The translations under genes were made by a program, and so were the position numbers. A stretch of DNA of 36,046 nt. It comes from JBDSLU01 sp039916225. Its GTDB lineage: Bacteria; Acidobacteriota; Vicinamibacteria; Vicinamibacterales; Vicinamibacteraceae. A model generated the notes under the pieces. That model had not been told where the DNA came from. It did not search any database and saw nothing but the letters and a program-made list of their open reading frames with translations. The stretch is taken from NCBI GenBank assembly GCA_039916225.1, contig JBDSLU010000290.1, forward strand, positions 1 to 36,046, read 5' to 3'. Shown one piece after another: positions 6,456-14,501 of this stretch; position 1 is the first letter of the stretch, and every line of letters starts with the position of its first letter.

Positions 6456-7835
6456 ATGAACCCGATCATCGATTTCATCAACGCCAACCGCGACCGCTAC
6501 GTCGCCGAGCTCAAGACCTATCTCGCCATTCCGAGCATCAGTGCGCTGCCCGCGCACGCGGCCGATGTCCGCCGCTGCGCCGAGTGGACGGCCGCCGAGC
6601 TCACTCGGATCGGTCTCCAGACGGTCCGCCTCGAGGAGACGCCGGGGCATCCCATCGTCTACGGCGAGTGGCTGGGAGCGCCCGGGGCGCCGACGATGCT
6701 GTTCTATGGGCACTACGACGTGCAGCCGGTCGACCCCGTCGATTTGTGGGAGTCGCCGCCCTTCGAGGCGACCGTCCGCGATGGCGAAATCTACGCCCGC
6801 GGATCGGCTGACGACAAAGGCCAGATCTTCATGCACTTCAAGGCCATCGAGGCGCACTTGAAGCAGGCGGGCAAGCTGCCGATCAACGTCAAGGTCATCC
6901 TCGAGGGCGAAGAGGAAGTCGGCAGCGCCAATCTCGACGACTACATCAAGGCGCACAAGGCGGAGCTCGCCGCCGACGTCGTCGTGATCTCGGACTCGCC
7001 GATGTTCGATCGCGGCATCCCGTCGATCTGCTACGGCCTGCGCGGCCTGGCCTACTTCCAGATCGACTTGCGCGGTACCGCATCCGACCTGCACTCCGGG
7101 TCGTTCGGTGGCGCGGTCGCCAACCCGGCTTTCGTGCTGGCGCAGATCCTGGCCGGGGCCAAGGACAAGAGCGGCAAGATCAAGATCCCGGGTTTCTACG
7201 ACAAGGTTCGTGAGCTGGCGCCGGAAGAGCGCGCCGAGTTCGCCAAGCTGCCTTTCAAGGAAACCAAGTACCGCAAGGATCTGGGCGCGCCGAAGCTGTT
7301 CGGCGAATCGGGCTATACGACGCTCGAGCGCGTCTGGGGCCGGCCGACGTTCGAGGTCAACGGTCTGCTCGCCGGCTTCACCGGCGAAGGCGCCAAGACC
7401 GTGATTCCGGCCGTCGCGATGGCCAAGATCAGCACCCGCCTCGTGCCGGATCAGGATCCGGAAGAGATCGCCAGACTGATTGAAGCGTGGCTGCAGAAAG
7501 TCGCGCCGAAGACGGTCGAGCTCAAGCTGACCAAGATGCACGGCGGCAAGCCGTGGATGACCAGCTTCGACAACAAGTACGTCCAGGCGGCGGCGCGGGC
7601 GATCGAGCTGGGCTTCCGCGAGCGGCCGGTCTTCAACCGCGAAGGCGGATCGATTCCGGTGGTCTCGACGTTCTCCGAGGAGCTGGGTCTGCCGACGGTC
7701 CTGTTCGGCATCGGGCTGCCGGACGAGAACGCGCACGCCCCGAACGAGAAGCTCGATCTCTCGAACTTCCACAACGGCGTGATCGCCTCGGCCCACCTCT
7801 ACAACGAGATCGCGGACGCCGGCAGCGGCGCCTAG
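6456..7835 (+). CDS. M20 family dipeptidase/metallopeptidase
   Basis: The 459-aa product is a complete M20 peptidase of the carnosinase/CNDP-like type. YGHYDVQP holds metal ligand H86 and D88, ARGSADDKG holds the bridging D119, and LEGEEEVGS holds the catalytic base E153 and ligand E154. SDSPMF holds a further Asp. HSGSFGGAV marks the lid/dimerisation domain, and NAHAPNEK near the C-terminus gives the last His ligand. These enzymes hydrolyse dipeptides or related amides using two zinc ions. There is no signal peptide, so it is cytoplasmic. ATG 6456 (MNPIIDFI) gives the normal family N-terminus; a longer reading from 6411 adds non-homologous residues. The gene is divergent from the PEP-CTERM gene. 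Substrate preference cannot be read from sequence alone. Confidence 0.92.
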   Translation: MNPIIDFINANRDRYVAELKTYLAIPSISALPAHAADVRRCAEWTAAELTRIGLQTVRLEETPGHPIVYGEWLGAPGAPTMLFYGHYDVQPVDPVDLWESPPFEATVRDGEIYARGSADDKGQIFMHFKAIEAHLKQAGKLPINVKVILEGEEEVGSANLDDYIKAHKAELAADVVVISDSPMFDRGIPSICYGLRGLAYFQIDLRGTASDLHSGSFGGAVANPAFVLAQILAGAKDKSGKIKIPGFYDKVRELAPEERAEFAKLPFKETKYRKDLGAPKLFGESGYTTLERVWGRPTFEVNGLLAGFTGEGAKTVIPAVAMAKISTRLVPDQDPEEIARLIEAWLQKVAPKTVELKLTKMHGGKPWMTSFDNKYVQAAARAIELGFRERPVFNREGGSIPVVSTFSEELGLPTVLFGIGLPDENAHAPNEKLDLSNFHNGVIASAHLYNEIADAGSGA

Positions 7836-7840
7836 CCGCG

Positions 7841-8032
7841 ATGCCCGGCCTGCGTCGGCTCCAGGACGCCCACGCGCTGCAGTTGCACCCGCTCGGCTGC
7901 CGACCCTGGGTCGTCCACCCGTTCGCGCTGGCGCCGGGCAGCTGCTGGGTCCAGACGCCTCGGATCGGCTACTGGGCACAGTGCTTGTCTGGCACCCGCG
8001 CGCCTCACGCGCGGGTGCTGCAGCGCATCTAG
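7841..8032 (+). CDS. Possible small ORF of 63 aa, unknown
   Basis: An ORF beginning MPGLRRLQDAHALQL starts five bases after the dipeptidase stop. Its first two thirds use third positions as G/C-rich as real genes here, and it contains three Trp and four Cys/His-rich turns, but I recognise no family. Its last third runs through a perfect hairpin (7992-8018), which is unusual for coding DNA. There is no Shine-Dalgarno sequence. It may be a real small gene, a remnant of a longer gene, or chance. Confidence 0.25.
   Translation: MPGLRRLQDAHALQLHPLGCRPWVVHPFALAPGSCWVQTPRIGYWAQCLSGTRAPHARVLQRI
7992..8018. terminator. Perfect hairpin after the dipeptidase gene
   Basis: An 11-bp perfect stem (GCACCCGCGCG with CGCGCGGGTGC) closes a five-base loop. 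There is no T-run on either side, so intrinsic termination is uncertain. Confidence 0.4.
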
Positions 8033-8044
8033 CCGCGTCCGTGA

Positions 8045-8073
8045 GCTCGGCGACGCTAGGCGCGTCGCCGAGC
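8045..8073. repeat. Second perfect hairpin
   Basis: An 11-bp perfect stem (GCTCGGCGACG with CGTCGCCGAGC) closes a seven-base loop. It lies 26 bases after the first hairpin and 30 bases before the MerB-like gene, so it could sit in that gene's leader. Confidence 0.45.
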
Positions 8074-8102
8074 GGCCGCGGCGCGCTGCCTGCAAGGCCG
8101 AC

Positions 8103-8378
8103 ATGTTGCATCTGTCGACGTCTGCCGCGCACTGGTGGGACAACGTCGTCTTCGCCTGCTCGACGTGCCAGCCGTTCCACGCGGCGGCCGACGTCGATGC
8201 CTGGTGCGCGCGGCACGCCTTGCCCAAGGGCGCCGTCCTGACCATTCCGGCGCTGTGGTCCTTCGCCAGCGACTGGTACGGTCGCCACCTCGATCAGCCG
8301 TGGCGCAAGCGTTCGCTGGACGAGACCCGGGCGCTGTTCGCGCGCCACGGGCTCACGTCCGACTTCTGGCGGGTGTGA
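8103..8378 (+). CDS. Alkylmercury lyase (MerB)-like C-terminal domain protein
   Basis: The 91-aa product resembles the C-terminal half of organomercurial lyases: WWDNVVFACSTCQPF followed by DVDAWCARH aligns with the FCC...FFAS...AEDWASKH region of MerB that carries catalytic Cys159. Here C19 and C22 form a CxxC and C35 follows. The N-terminal winged-helix part and the region with MerB Cys96/Asp99 are absent, so classical mercury-carbon bond cleavage by the known Cys-Asp-Cys triad is not supported. Short stand-alone proteins of this kind are, as I recall, common in environmental genomes; a metal- or thiol-related role is possible. No mer operon genes are nearby. The start is plausible (AAGG seven bases upstream). 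The gene converges on the ADOP permease with a 45-base gap. Confidence 0.6.
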   Translation: MLHLSTSAAHWWDNVVFACSTCQPFHAAADVDAWCARHALPKGAVLTIPALWSFASDWYGRHLDQPWRKRSLDETRALFARHGLTSDFWRV

Positions 8379-8423
8379 CGCCTCGCCGACCCCCAAGAGG
8401 ACCGGTGCGACGATGACCGGGCG

Positions 8424-10964
8424 TTACTCGTAGCGGATCGCCAGCATCGGGCTGATGCGGCTGGCGCGCTGCGCCGGGATCAGACCGGCCAGCACCGTCA
8501 CGGTGATCAGCAGGAGCGCGGTAAGGCCGCCGACCAGCGGATCGTGCGTCTGGACGCCATAGAGCTGGATGTCGGCCGTGCTGCTCACCCACGTGAGCAG
8601 GCCCAGCGCTGCCGGGATACCGACGACGAGCCCGATGGTCAGCAGCGTCAGCACTTCGCGCATCACCAGCCAGATGACGCCGCTCGGCGTCGCGCCGAGG
8701 GCGAGGCGGATGCCCAATTCCTTCCGTCTCCGGGCTACCACGAAGGCCATCACGCCGTAGAGGCCGATCGACGCCAGCAGTGCCGCCAGCAGGCCGAAGC
8801 CGGCCGCGAGCAGCGCGACCAGACGATCGGTGAGCAGCGTTTCGTCCAGCTGCCGCTCCAGGGTCTTCATGCCGAAGATCGGCATCGCGTTGTCGATGCG
8901 CCGGACTTCGTTCCGCAGCTGTCCGTAGAGGGTCGAGGATCCGATCGAGCTGCGGACGTAATAGACCATGCCGCCGCTGCCGGTTCTGGGGATGAACACC
9001 TGCCGCCGCATGCCTTCGCGCGGGCCCTCGTACAACTGGTTCTCGACGACGCCGACGATCTGGATGTTGAGCTTCGTCTTCGGCCCGTCGCCCCAGCCGA
9101 TGCGCTTGCCGACGACGTTGACGGTCATGAAGAAATGCTCGGCGAACTTCCGGTTGACGATGGCGACGCGCGGTCCGCTGTTCTCATCGTCGGTCCATTT
9201 AGCGGGCTGATCGGTCAGCTGAAAGTCACGGCCGGCCAGCATCGAGACGTGCATGGCCTTGAAGTAGCCGGGTGTGAGGGCGTTCATGAACGCCTGCATG
9301 TCCTCGCCGTTCGAGGCCTTGTGGCCTTCGACCGACATGGTGCTGTCCCACTCGTCGCCGGCGAGGATCGCCACCGACGATGCGCCCGCCGCGCTGACCC
9401 CGGGGATCGCCTGGATCCGCTCGAGGAGCTGGTTCTGGAAGTTGGTGCCGCGGGCTTCGTCGTAGCCGTTCAGGCTGGGATCGACCTGGAACGCGATCAG
9501 GTTCTGGGGCTCGCGGACGCCAGTGTCGGTGCCCCGCAGGTTCTGCAGGCTGCGGGTGAAGAGGCCGGCGCCGAAGAGCAGCAGGAAGCTGAGGGCGACC
9601 TGGGCCGTCACCAGGCCCTTGCGCAGGAACAGCGACTGGTTGCCGCCGGCGATCGACCCGACGGTGTCCTTCAGCGTCTTCCACGGATCGGGCCGGCTGG
9701 CGCGCAGCGCCGGCAGGAGGCCGAAGACGACGCCGGTGATCAGCGTCACCGCGAAGGCGAAGGAGAGGACGCGGAGATCCGGCGTCGGCTCGACCAGCAG
9801 CGATCGGCCTTCCGAGGGCAGGAAGGCGAGCAGCGACTTGGTGAGGAACACCGACAGGGCGACGCCGAGGATCCCGCCGAAGAACGACAACACGAGGCTT
9901 TCGATCAGGAGCTGGCGGATCAGCTGACCGCGCGAGGCGCCGATCGACAGCCGCACCGCGATTTCGCGCTGGCGGAGGAAGCCGCGCGCGATGAGCAGGT
10001 TCGCGACGTTGCCGCAGGCGATGATCAGCACGAGTCCGACCATCGCCAGGAGGACGCCGAGCGCGGTGCTGAACTGGTTGCGCAGGTCGGAATAGCCCTT
10101 CGAGGCGTCGGTCAGCTTCAGCTGCCCCTTCATGAACTGCTTGCGGCCGAAGTCGGTCCAGTCCTTGGCCGCCGGCAGCGTCATCTCGTGCTGGCGGATC
10201 TGGAGAAAGAGTCCCTGCATCGCCGGCTCGGCGCTCTCGGCGGTGTAGCCGGGCTTCAGCCGCGCGAAGACCTGCACCCAACGCTGCCGGCGATCGGCCA
10301 TCTTCAGCCAGTCCATCGACGGCATCAGCTTGGGCTGCATCAGGATGGGGACGCGGATATCCGGCGACGAGGTCGGATCGAGGCCGGCGAAGCCATCGGC
10401 CGAAACGCCGACGATCGTCATCGGATAGTTGTTGACCGTGATCTTCCGGCCGACGACGGTCGGATCCTTCTGGAAGCGGTTGACCCAGTAGTCGTGGCTG
10501 AGGACGACGACGGGGTGGCCGTTGTAGACGCGATCGTCCTCCTGCGAGGAGAGGACGCGCCCGGCCGCCGGCTTGACCCCGAGCATCGTGAAGAAGTTGC
10601 CGGACACCAGTTCGGCGTCGACGCGCTCGGTCTGGTTGTCGACCGCCAGCGAGGCGGACACCGTTCGCCGGGCGATGACCTGCGACAGCGGCGAGCCCTT
10701 CTCCATGAAGTCCATGTACATGGGGTAGGAGTTCATCCAGCGCCCCATGTTGCTGCCGTTGTGCGGCCCTTCCTGGTGGATTTGCACCAGCGTCCCAGCG
10801 TCGGGGACGGGCAGGCGGCGCCACGCCACCTGGTCGATCAGCGTGAAGATGGCGGTCGTCGCCCCGATGCCGAGGGCCAGGGTGAGGACGGCGATGACGG
10901 CGAAGAGCGGGCTGCGACGCAGCCCACGGATGGCATAGCGGAGATCGCCGGAGAGGTCGCTCAT
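8424..10964 (-). CDS. ADOP/MacB-type ABC transporter permease (no N-terminal prefix)
   Basis: The 846-aa product has the double-FtsX layout of the acidobacterial ADOP permeases: a first membrane helix (about 20-42), a large MacB-like periplasmic domain (about 50-290), a first FtsX bundle (about 305-420), a helix near 446-470, a second periplasmic domain and a C-terminal FtsX bundle (about 713-840). MacB-family permeases transmit ATP hydrolysis to periplasmic movement and export peptides, lipoproteins or toxins rather than pumping through the membrane. It lacks the helical prefix domain found in the other permease of this window and has no PadR gene or ATPase beside it, so it must borrow an ATPase encoded elsewhere. 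No Shine-Dalgarno sequence is evident at ATG 10964. Family is clear; cargo is unknown. Confidence 0.9.
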   Translation of the reverse strand: MSDLSGDLRYAIRGLRRSPLFAVIAVLTLALGIGATTAIFTLIDQVAWRRLPVPDAGTLVQIHQEGPHNGSNMGRWMNSYPMYMDFMEKGSPLSQVIARRTVSASLAVDNQTERVDAELVSGNFFTMLGVKPAAGRVLSSQEDDRVYNGHPVVVLSHDYWVNRFQKDPTVVGRKITVNNYPMTIVGVSADGFAGLDPTSSPDIRVPILMQPKLMPSMDWLKMADRRQRWVQVFARLKPGYTAESAEPAMQGLFLQIRQHEMTLPAAKDWTDFGRKQFMKGQLKLTDASKGYSDLRNQFSTALGVLLAMVGLVLIIACGNVANLLIARGFLRQREIAVRLSIGASRGQLIRQLLIESLVLSFFGGILGVALSVFLTKSLLAFLPSEGRSLLVEPTPDLRVLSFAFAVTLITGVVFGLLPALRASRPDPWKTLKDTVGSIAGGNQSLFLRKGLVTAQVALSFLLLFGAGLFTRSLQNLRGTDTGVREPQNLIAFQVDPSLNGYDEARGTNFQNQLLERIQAIPGVSAAGASSVAILAGDEWDSTMSVEGHKASNGEDMQAFMNALTPGYFKAMHVSMLAGRDFQLTDQPAKWTDDENSGPRVAIVNRKFAEHFFMTVNVVGKRIGWGDGPKTKLNIQIVGVVENQLYEGPREGMRRQVFIPRTGSGGMVYYVRSSIGSSTLYGQLRNEVRRIDNAMPIFGMKTLERQLDETLLTDRLVALLAAGFGLLAALLASIGLYGVMAFVVARRRKELGIRLALGATPSGVIWLVMREVLTLLTIGLVVGIPAALGLLTWVSSTADIQLYGVQTHDPLVGGLTALLLITVTVLAGLIPAQRASRISPMLAIRYE

Positions 10965-11221
10965 GGCTCGGTTCGACGCGATTGGGGGGCGGATGGTTGC
11001 CTGTGGCGCGCCGCCGGTCTGGCGGCCGCCGCCGGTAATACGCTATCTCGGGGACCGGCGGGGGCGGTTGAACGACCGCCTGCGGCAGGCGCGGCCCACC
11101 CGGGCCGTGCGAATCCGCTCGGCGCGGCCTGTGTATCGCCGTAAGTCCAAGTATTTACAGCAACTGGCGTGGCGCATCGACGATCCAGCGGGGCTCCGCC
11201 TCTACGGCGGGCGGGCGGCCG

Positions 11222-11238
11222 CTGACGCCTGGCGTCAG
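11222..11238. repeat. Perfect inverted repeat over a stop codon
   Basis: CTGACGCC-T-GGCGTCAG is a 17-base palindrome with a single central base. It covers the stop codon of the small lipoprotein-like gene. The 257 bases between it and the ADOP start hold only GC-rich short hairpins and no gene I can support. Confidence 0.5.
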
Positions 11239-11816
11239 GGATCGGCGACCGGTAGCGCCTGGGCCCGGATGAACTTCAGCTGGCCTTCGCTGACGCCGAG
11301 ACCGTAGCGCGTCGTGTCGTCGGTGAAGCGGTGCTCGGCGCCGACGCGCTTCCAGCCGATCGAGATCACGCCGCTGCCGGTCTGAAACGATCCACGCGTG
11401 CTGCCCGCTCCGGCGCGCACGACTACGTCGTCCTCGGACATGCCGAGGCTGACGATGGTCTTGCCGTCCAGCGTCATCAGTTTCGTGCCGGTGATGTCCA
11501 CGGCGCGGCCGTTGGCATCGAAGGTCACCCAGAGGTCGATGCTGATCCACGTCGAGGTGCGGCGGCTCGGATAGCCGCTGGTCTTGTCGGGGGCGCCGTG
11601 CAGGGCGACGACCTGATCGAGGACCATGCCGGTGCGCGCCCCGTTGATCGTCCACGGCGGCCGCATGGCTGGCGTGTTGCTCCGACGCTGGGCGTCGGCA
11701 TCGGCGTCGCTGGCGGTGTGACACGCCGTCGCCGCGCCGGCCAGGGCGACGAAGGCGAGTGAGACGATGGCGGCGCGGCGGCCCGGACGGATCGCCGGAC
11801 CGGGCGCCGCGTTCAT
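11235..11816 (-). CDS. Small exported protein, possible lipoprotein
   Basis: The 193-aa product begins with a basic stretch (RPGRR) and a hydrophobic segment (about 15-31) ending ATAC, so C32 could be a lipidated cysteine. The -3 residue is Ala rather than the usual Leu, and ordinary cleavage nearby is equally possible. The mature part is beta-rich with repeating pieces such as TGMVLDQVVALHGAPDKTSG, which has the look of the SmpA/OmlA-type or 'beta-lactamase-inhibitor-like' small domains that begin with an lxxVxxxlGxP motif. Its ATG overlaps the stop of the zinc dehydrogenase (ATGA), so it is translated as the last gene of the arabinose-cluster transcript. No function is assigned. Export is fairly likely; lipidation is uncertain. 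Confidence 0.7.
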   Translation of the reverse strand: MNAAPGPAIRPGRRAAIVSLAFVALAGAATACHTASDADADAQRRSNTPAMRPPWTINGARTGMVLDQVVALHGAPDKTSGYPSRRTSTWISIDLWVTFDANGRAVDITGTKLMTLDGKTIVSLGMSEDDVVVRAGAGSTRGSFQTGSGVISIGWKRVGAEHRFTDDTTRYGLGVSEGQLKFIRAQALPVADP

Positions 11817-12865
11817 CCGCCGATCCCGCAGTCGATGACGGCCTTGAGCAGGCCTTCGGGATAGCGCATGTTCATCGCGTAGGCCTCGGCGGTGCGAGCC
11901 AGCTCGAAGCGGTGCGACACGAGATCGTCGAGGTCGACCTGCCCGGAGGCGGCCAGCGCGATCGCCCGTGGGTAGGTGTGCTTCATCCGTCTGGCCATGC
12001 GGATCGTCAGGCCCTTGCGACGGGCAGTGCCGTGCGAGAGCTGCAACCGATCGTCGCCGGGGATGCCGACGAGGACGACGCGGCCGCCGGGCCGCACGAT
12101 CTCGGCGGTGTGCTGCACGGACCGATCGGCCCACGCCGCCTCGAAGCCGATGTCGAGGTCGGGCGCCTTCGGTCCGTCCGGAACGCCGTCCGCCGAGACC
12201 CGCCAGCCCTCGTCGGCGCCGAGCGCGAGCGCCTTCGCCACCCGCCACGGGTGCTTGTCCCACACGACGATCGGCGAGGCGCCGGAGAGCTTGGCGAGGC
12301 GGACCAGCAGCAGCCCGACCGGTCCGCAGCCGACGACGCCGACACCATCGCCGACCCGCAGGCGTCCGAGATCGACGGCGTGCACCGCGACGCCGAGCGT
12401 CTCGAGCAGCGCCACTGCCGGCTCGCTCAGCGTGGCGGGGACGGGGAAGCAGTTGCGCGCGTCGACCAGCATCTCGTCGCGCAGCGCGCCGTCGTCCGGC
12501 CACACGCCGTAGAAGCTGTGGTGCGGGCAGAGGTTCGGGTGACCCTCCTCGCACTGCCGGCAGTGGTGACACGGCACCGCCGGATCGACGGCGACGCGGG
12601 TGCCCGCGGTCAGCGGCCGGCCCAGCGCGTCGACCGTGCCGTCCGGTGCGTCCAGGACGACACCGCCGAACTCGTGGCCGAGCACCAGCGGCGTCTTGAT
12701 GATGGCGTCGCCGATCCGCCCGGTCTCATACATGTGCAGGTCGGAGCCGCACAGACCGACGCTGCCGACCCGGATGCGCACATGGCCCGGACCGGGCGCC
12801 GCCAGCGCCGGCGCCGTCTCGAGCCGAAGGTCACGAGGCGCGTGCAGCCGAACCGCGTTCAACAT
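11813..12865 (-). CDS. Zinc-dependent alcohol/polyol dehydrogenase (MDR family)
   Basis: The 350-aa product is a medium-chain zinc dehydrogenase of the sorbitol/threonine dehydrogenase type. Catalytic zinc residues are C39 (GLCGSDLH) and H64/E65 (GHEFGG). The structural zinc lobe has C99, C102, C105 and C113. The Rossmann motif GCGPVG lies at 179-184, and the following strand ends IVVWDKHP with an Asp, favouring NAD over NADP. In the context of araB-araD-araA it may oxidise or reduce a pentose, polyol or sugar acid connected with arabinose use, but this is inferred from position. I start at ATG 12865 (MLNAVRLH), since the extension upstream reads through the palindromic repeats. The next gene overlaps its stop by four bases. 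Confidence 0.88.
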   Translation of the reverse strand: MLNAVRLHAPRDLRLETAPALAAPGPGHVRIRVGSVGLCGSDLHMYETGRIGDAIIKTPLVLGHEFGGVVLDAPDGTVDALGRPLTAGTRVAVDPAVPCHHCRQCEEGHPNLCPHHSFYGVWPDDGALRDEMLVDARNCFPVPATLSEPAVALLETLGVAVHAVDLGRLRVGDGVGVVGCGPVGLLLVRLAKLSGASPIVVWDKHPWRVAKALALGADEGWRVSADGVPDGPKAPDLDIGFEAAWADRSVQHTAEIVRPGGRVVLVGIPGDDRLQLSHGTARRKGLTIRMARRMKHTYPRAIALAASGQVDLDDLVSHRFELARTAEAYAMNMRYPEGLLKAVIDCGIGG

Positions 12866-12873
12866 GTCACTTT

Positions 12874-12977
12874 CTGCAAGTTGCTCGGAGCATGCTCCGA
12901 GCAAGCTCCGAGCACTGAAGCCTGGCCGCGTCCACGGTGGCAGTTCCTGCAAGTTGCTCGGAGCATGCTCCGAGCAC
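12874..12977. repeat. Two copies of a 22-bp perfect palindrome in a direct repeat
   Basis: Each copy is a self-complementary 22-mer whose half is TGCTCGGAGCA, at 12882-12903 and 12954-12975. Both copies are preceded by the same CTGCAAGT, so about 30 bases are repeated directly. A third partial arm, GCTCCGAGCA, lies at 12905-12914 after the first copy. The pair fills the 116-base gap between araA and the zinc dehydrogenase, both on the minus strand. Such structures can act as REP-like elements, mRNA processing or attenuation sites, or dimeric-regulator sites. Confidence 0.8.
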
Positions 12978-12981
12978 TGGC

Positions 12982-14490
12982 TCAGCCGTGGAAGCCGCGG
13001 GCGAGGGCGTGGTAGACCTCGTTGTGGCGGAGGTCGGTCTTGAAGGCGCGCAGCGTCGTCGACGCGTCGATCACCACCAGCTCGACGCCGGCGATCTCAG
13101 CGAAGTCCTCGATGTGCTCGGTCGTGACCGCGTAGCTGTAGCCGGTGTGGTGGGCCCCGCCGGCGTGAATCCACGCGGCGCAGGCGGTCTTGAAGTCGGG
13201 CCGGCATTCCCAGACCGCGCGCGCGACCGGCAGCTGGGGCAGCTTGGGCGGCTTTACGGCGTCGACCTCGTTGACGATCAGGCGGAAGCGGCCGCCGAGA
13301 TCGACCAGCGACACGTTGATCGCCGGCCCCGCCGGCGCGTCGAACACCAGGCGCACCGGATCGGCCTTGCCGCCGATACCGAGCGGATGCACTTCGAGCG
13401 TCGGCTTGGCCGCGGCGATCGACGGGCAGATTTCCAGCATGTGCGCGCCGAGCACCTGATGCTTCCTCGGCTGCAGGTGGTAGGTGTAGTCCTCCATGAA
13501 CGAGGTGCCGCCGTCGAGGCCGTCGCCCATCACCTTCATCGCCCGCAGCAGCGCCGACGTCTTCCAGTCGCCTTCGGCGCCGAAGCCGAACCCCTCGGCC
13601 ATCAGGCGCTGCACGGCGAGGCCGGGCAGCTGCACCAGGCCGTGCAGATCCTCGAACGTCGTCGTGAACGCCTTGAAGCCGCCGCCGGTCAGGAAAGCGC
13701 GCAGGCCCAGTTCGATGCGGGCGCCGTCGCGCAACGAGGCGCGCTGGGCGCCGTTCTTCTTCAACGACGCGGCCAGGGTGTAGGCGCCCTCGTATTCGGC
13801 GCAGAGGGCATCGACGGCCTTGTCCGAGACGTCGCGCACCGCCGCCGCCAGATCGCCGACGCCGTAGCCGTTCACGGCGAAGCCGAACGCGATCTCGGCC
13901 GACACCTTGTCGCCTTCGGTGACGCCCACCTGGCGCATGTTGTCGCCGAAGCGCGCGACCTTGGCGCCCTGCAGATCGTGCCAGGCGCGCGTCACGCGGG
14001 CCCACGCGCCGATGCGCTCCTGCACTTCGGCGTCGCTCCAGTGACCGACGACGACCTTGCGGCGCAGCCGCAGCCGCGTGTGCATGAACCCGGCCTCACG
14101 GTCGCCGTGCGCGGCCTGATTGAGGTTCATGAAGTCCATGTCGATGCGATCCCACGGCGCCTCGCGATTGAACTGCGTGTGCAGGTGCAGCAGCGGCTTC
14201 TGCAGCGCCTGCAGGCCGCCGATCCACATCCGCGACGGCGAGAACGTGTGCATCCAGAGGATCACGCCGGCGCAGCCGGCGTCCCCGTTGGCCTGGAGCA
14301 GTGTCGCGCGGATCTCGTCGGGTGTCGTCAGCAGGCCCTTGAACACCACCGGCAGCGGCACCGACGCTGCCGCGTCGAGCGCCTTGGCGACCGCCTGGGC
14401 GTTCTGCGCGACCGTGCGCAGCGGGCCGGGGCCGTAGAGGTGCTGCGATCCACAGAGGAACCAGATCGAAGGCGACTGAAGCAGGTGCAT
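12982..14490 (-). CDS. araA: L-arabinose isomerase
   Basis: The 502-aa product matches the usual length of AraA, which interconverts L-arabinose and L-ribulose in the cytoplasm using Mn2+. The four active-site residues known from the E. coli enzyme are in place: E306 in FGFGAEGDWK, E333 in FMEDYTY, H350 in LGAHMLE and H448 in GGAHHTGYSY. The N-terminus IWFLCGSQHLYG is the standard AraA opening and fixes ATG 14490. It lies 11 bases after araD, with no strong Shine-Dalgarno sequence in between. It is the third enzyme gene of the cluster in order araB-araD-araA; araA acts first in the pathway. A repeat-filled gap separates it from the zinc dehydrogenase downstream. Confidence 0.97.
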   Translation of the reverse strand: MHLLQSPSIWFLCGSQHLYGPGPLRTVAQNAQAVAKALDAAASVPLPVVFKGLLTTPDEIRATLLQANGDAGCAGVILWMHTFSPSRMWIGGLQALQKPLLHLHTQFNREAPWDRIDMDFMNLNQAAHGDREAGFMHTRLRLRRKVVVGHWSDAEVQERIGAWARVTRAWHDLQGAKVARFGDNMRQVGVTEGDKVSAEIAFGFAVNGYGVGDLAAAVRDVSDKAVDALCAEYEGAYTLAASLKKNGAQRASLRDGARIELGLRAFLTGGGFKAFTTTFEDLHGLVQLPGLAVQRLMAEGFGFGAEGDWKTSALLRAMKVMGDGLDGGTSFMEDYTYHLQPRKHQVLGAHMLEICPSIAAAKPTLEVHPLGIGGKADPVRLVFDAPAGPAINVSLVDLGGRFRLIVNEVDAVKPPKLPQLPVARAVWECRPDFKTACAAWIHAGGAHHTGYSYAVTTEHIEDFAEIAGVELVVIDASTTLRAFKTDLRHNEVYHALARGFHG

Positions 14491-14501
14491 GTGGTGTCGG
14501 A

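Noticed and set aside
8544..11144. Very long plus-strand open frame opposite the ADOP permease
   Set aside because: It is an antisense shadow produced by high-GC codon use. It is rich in Arg/Asp/His/Gln without any recognisable domain, while the minus strand encodes a complete permease.
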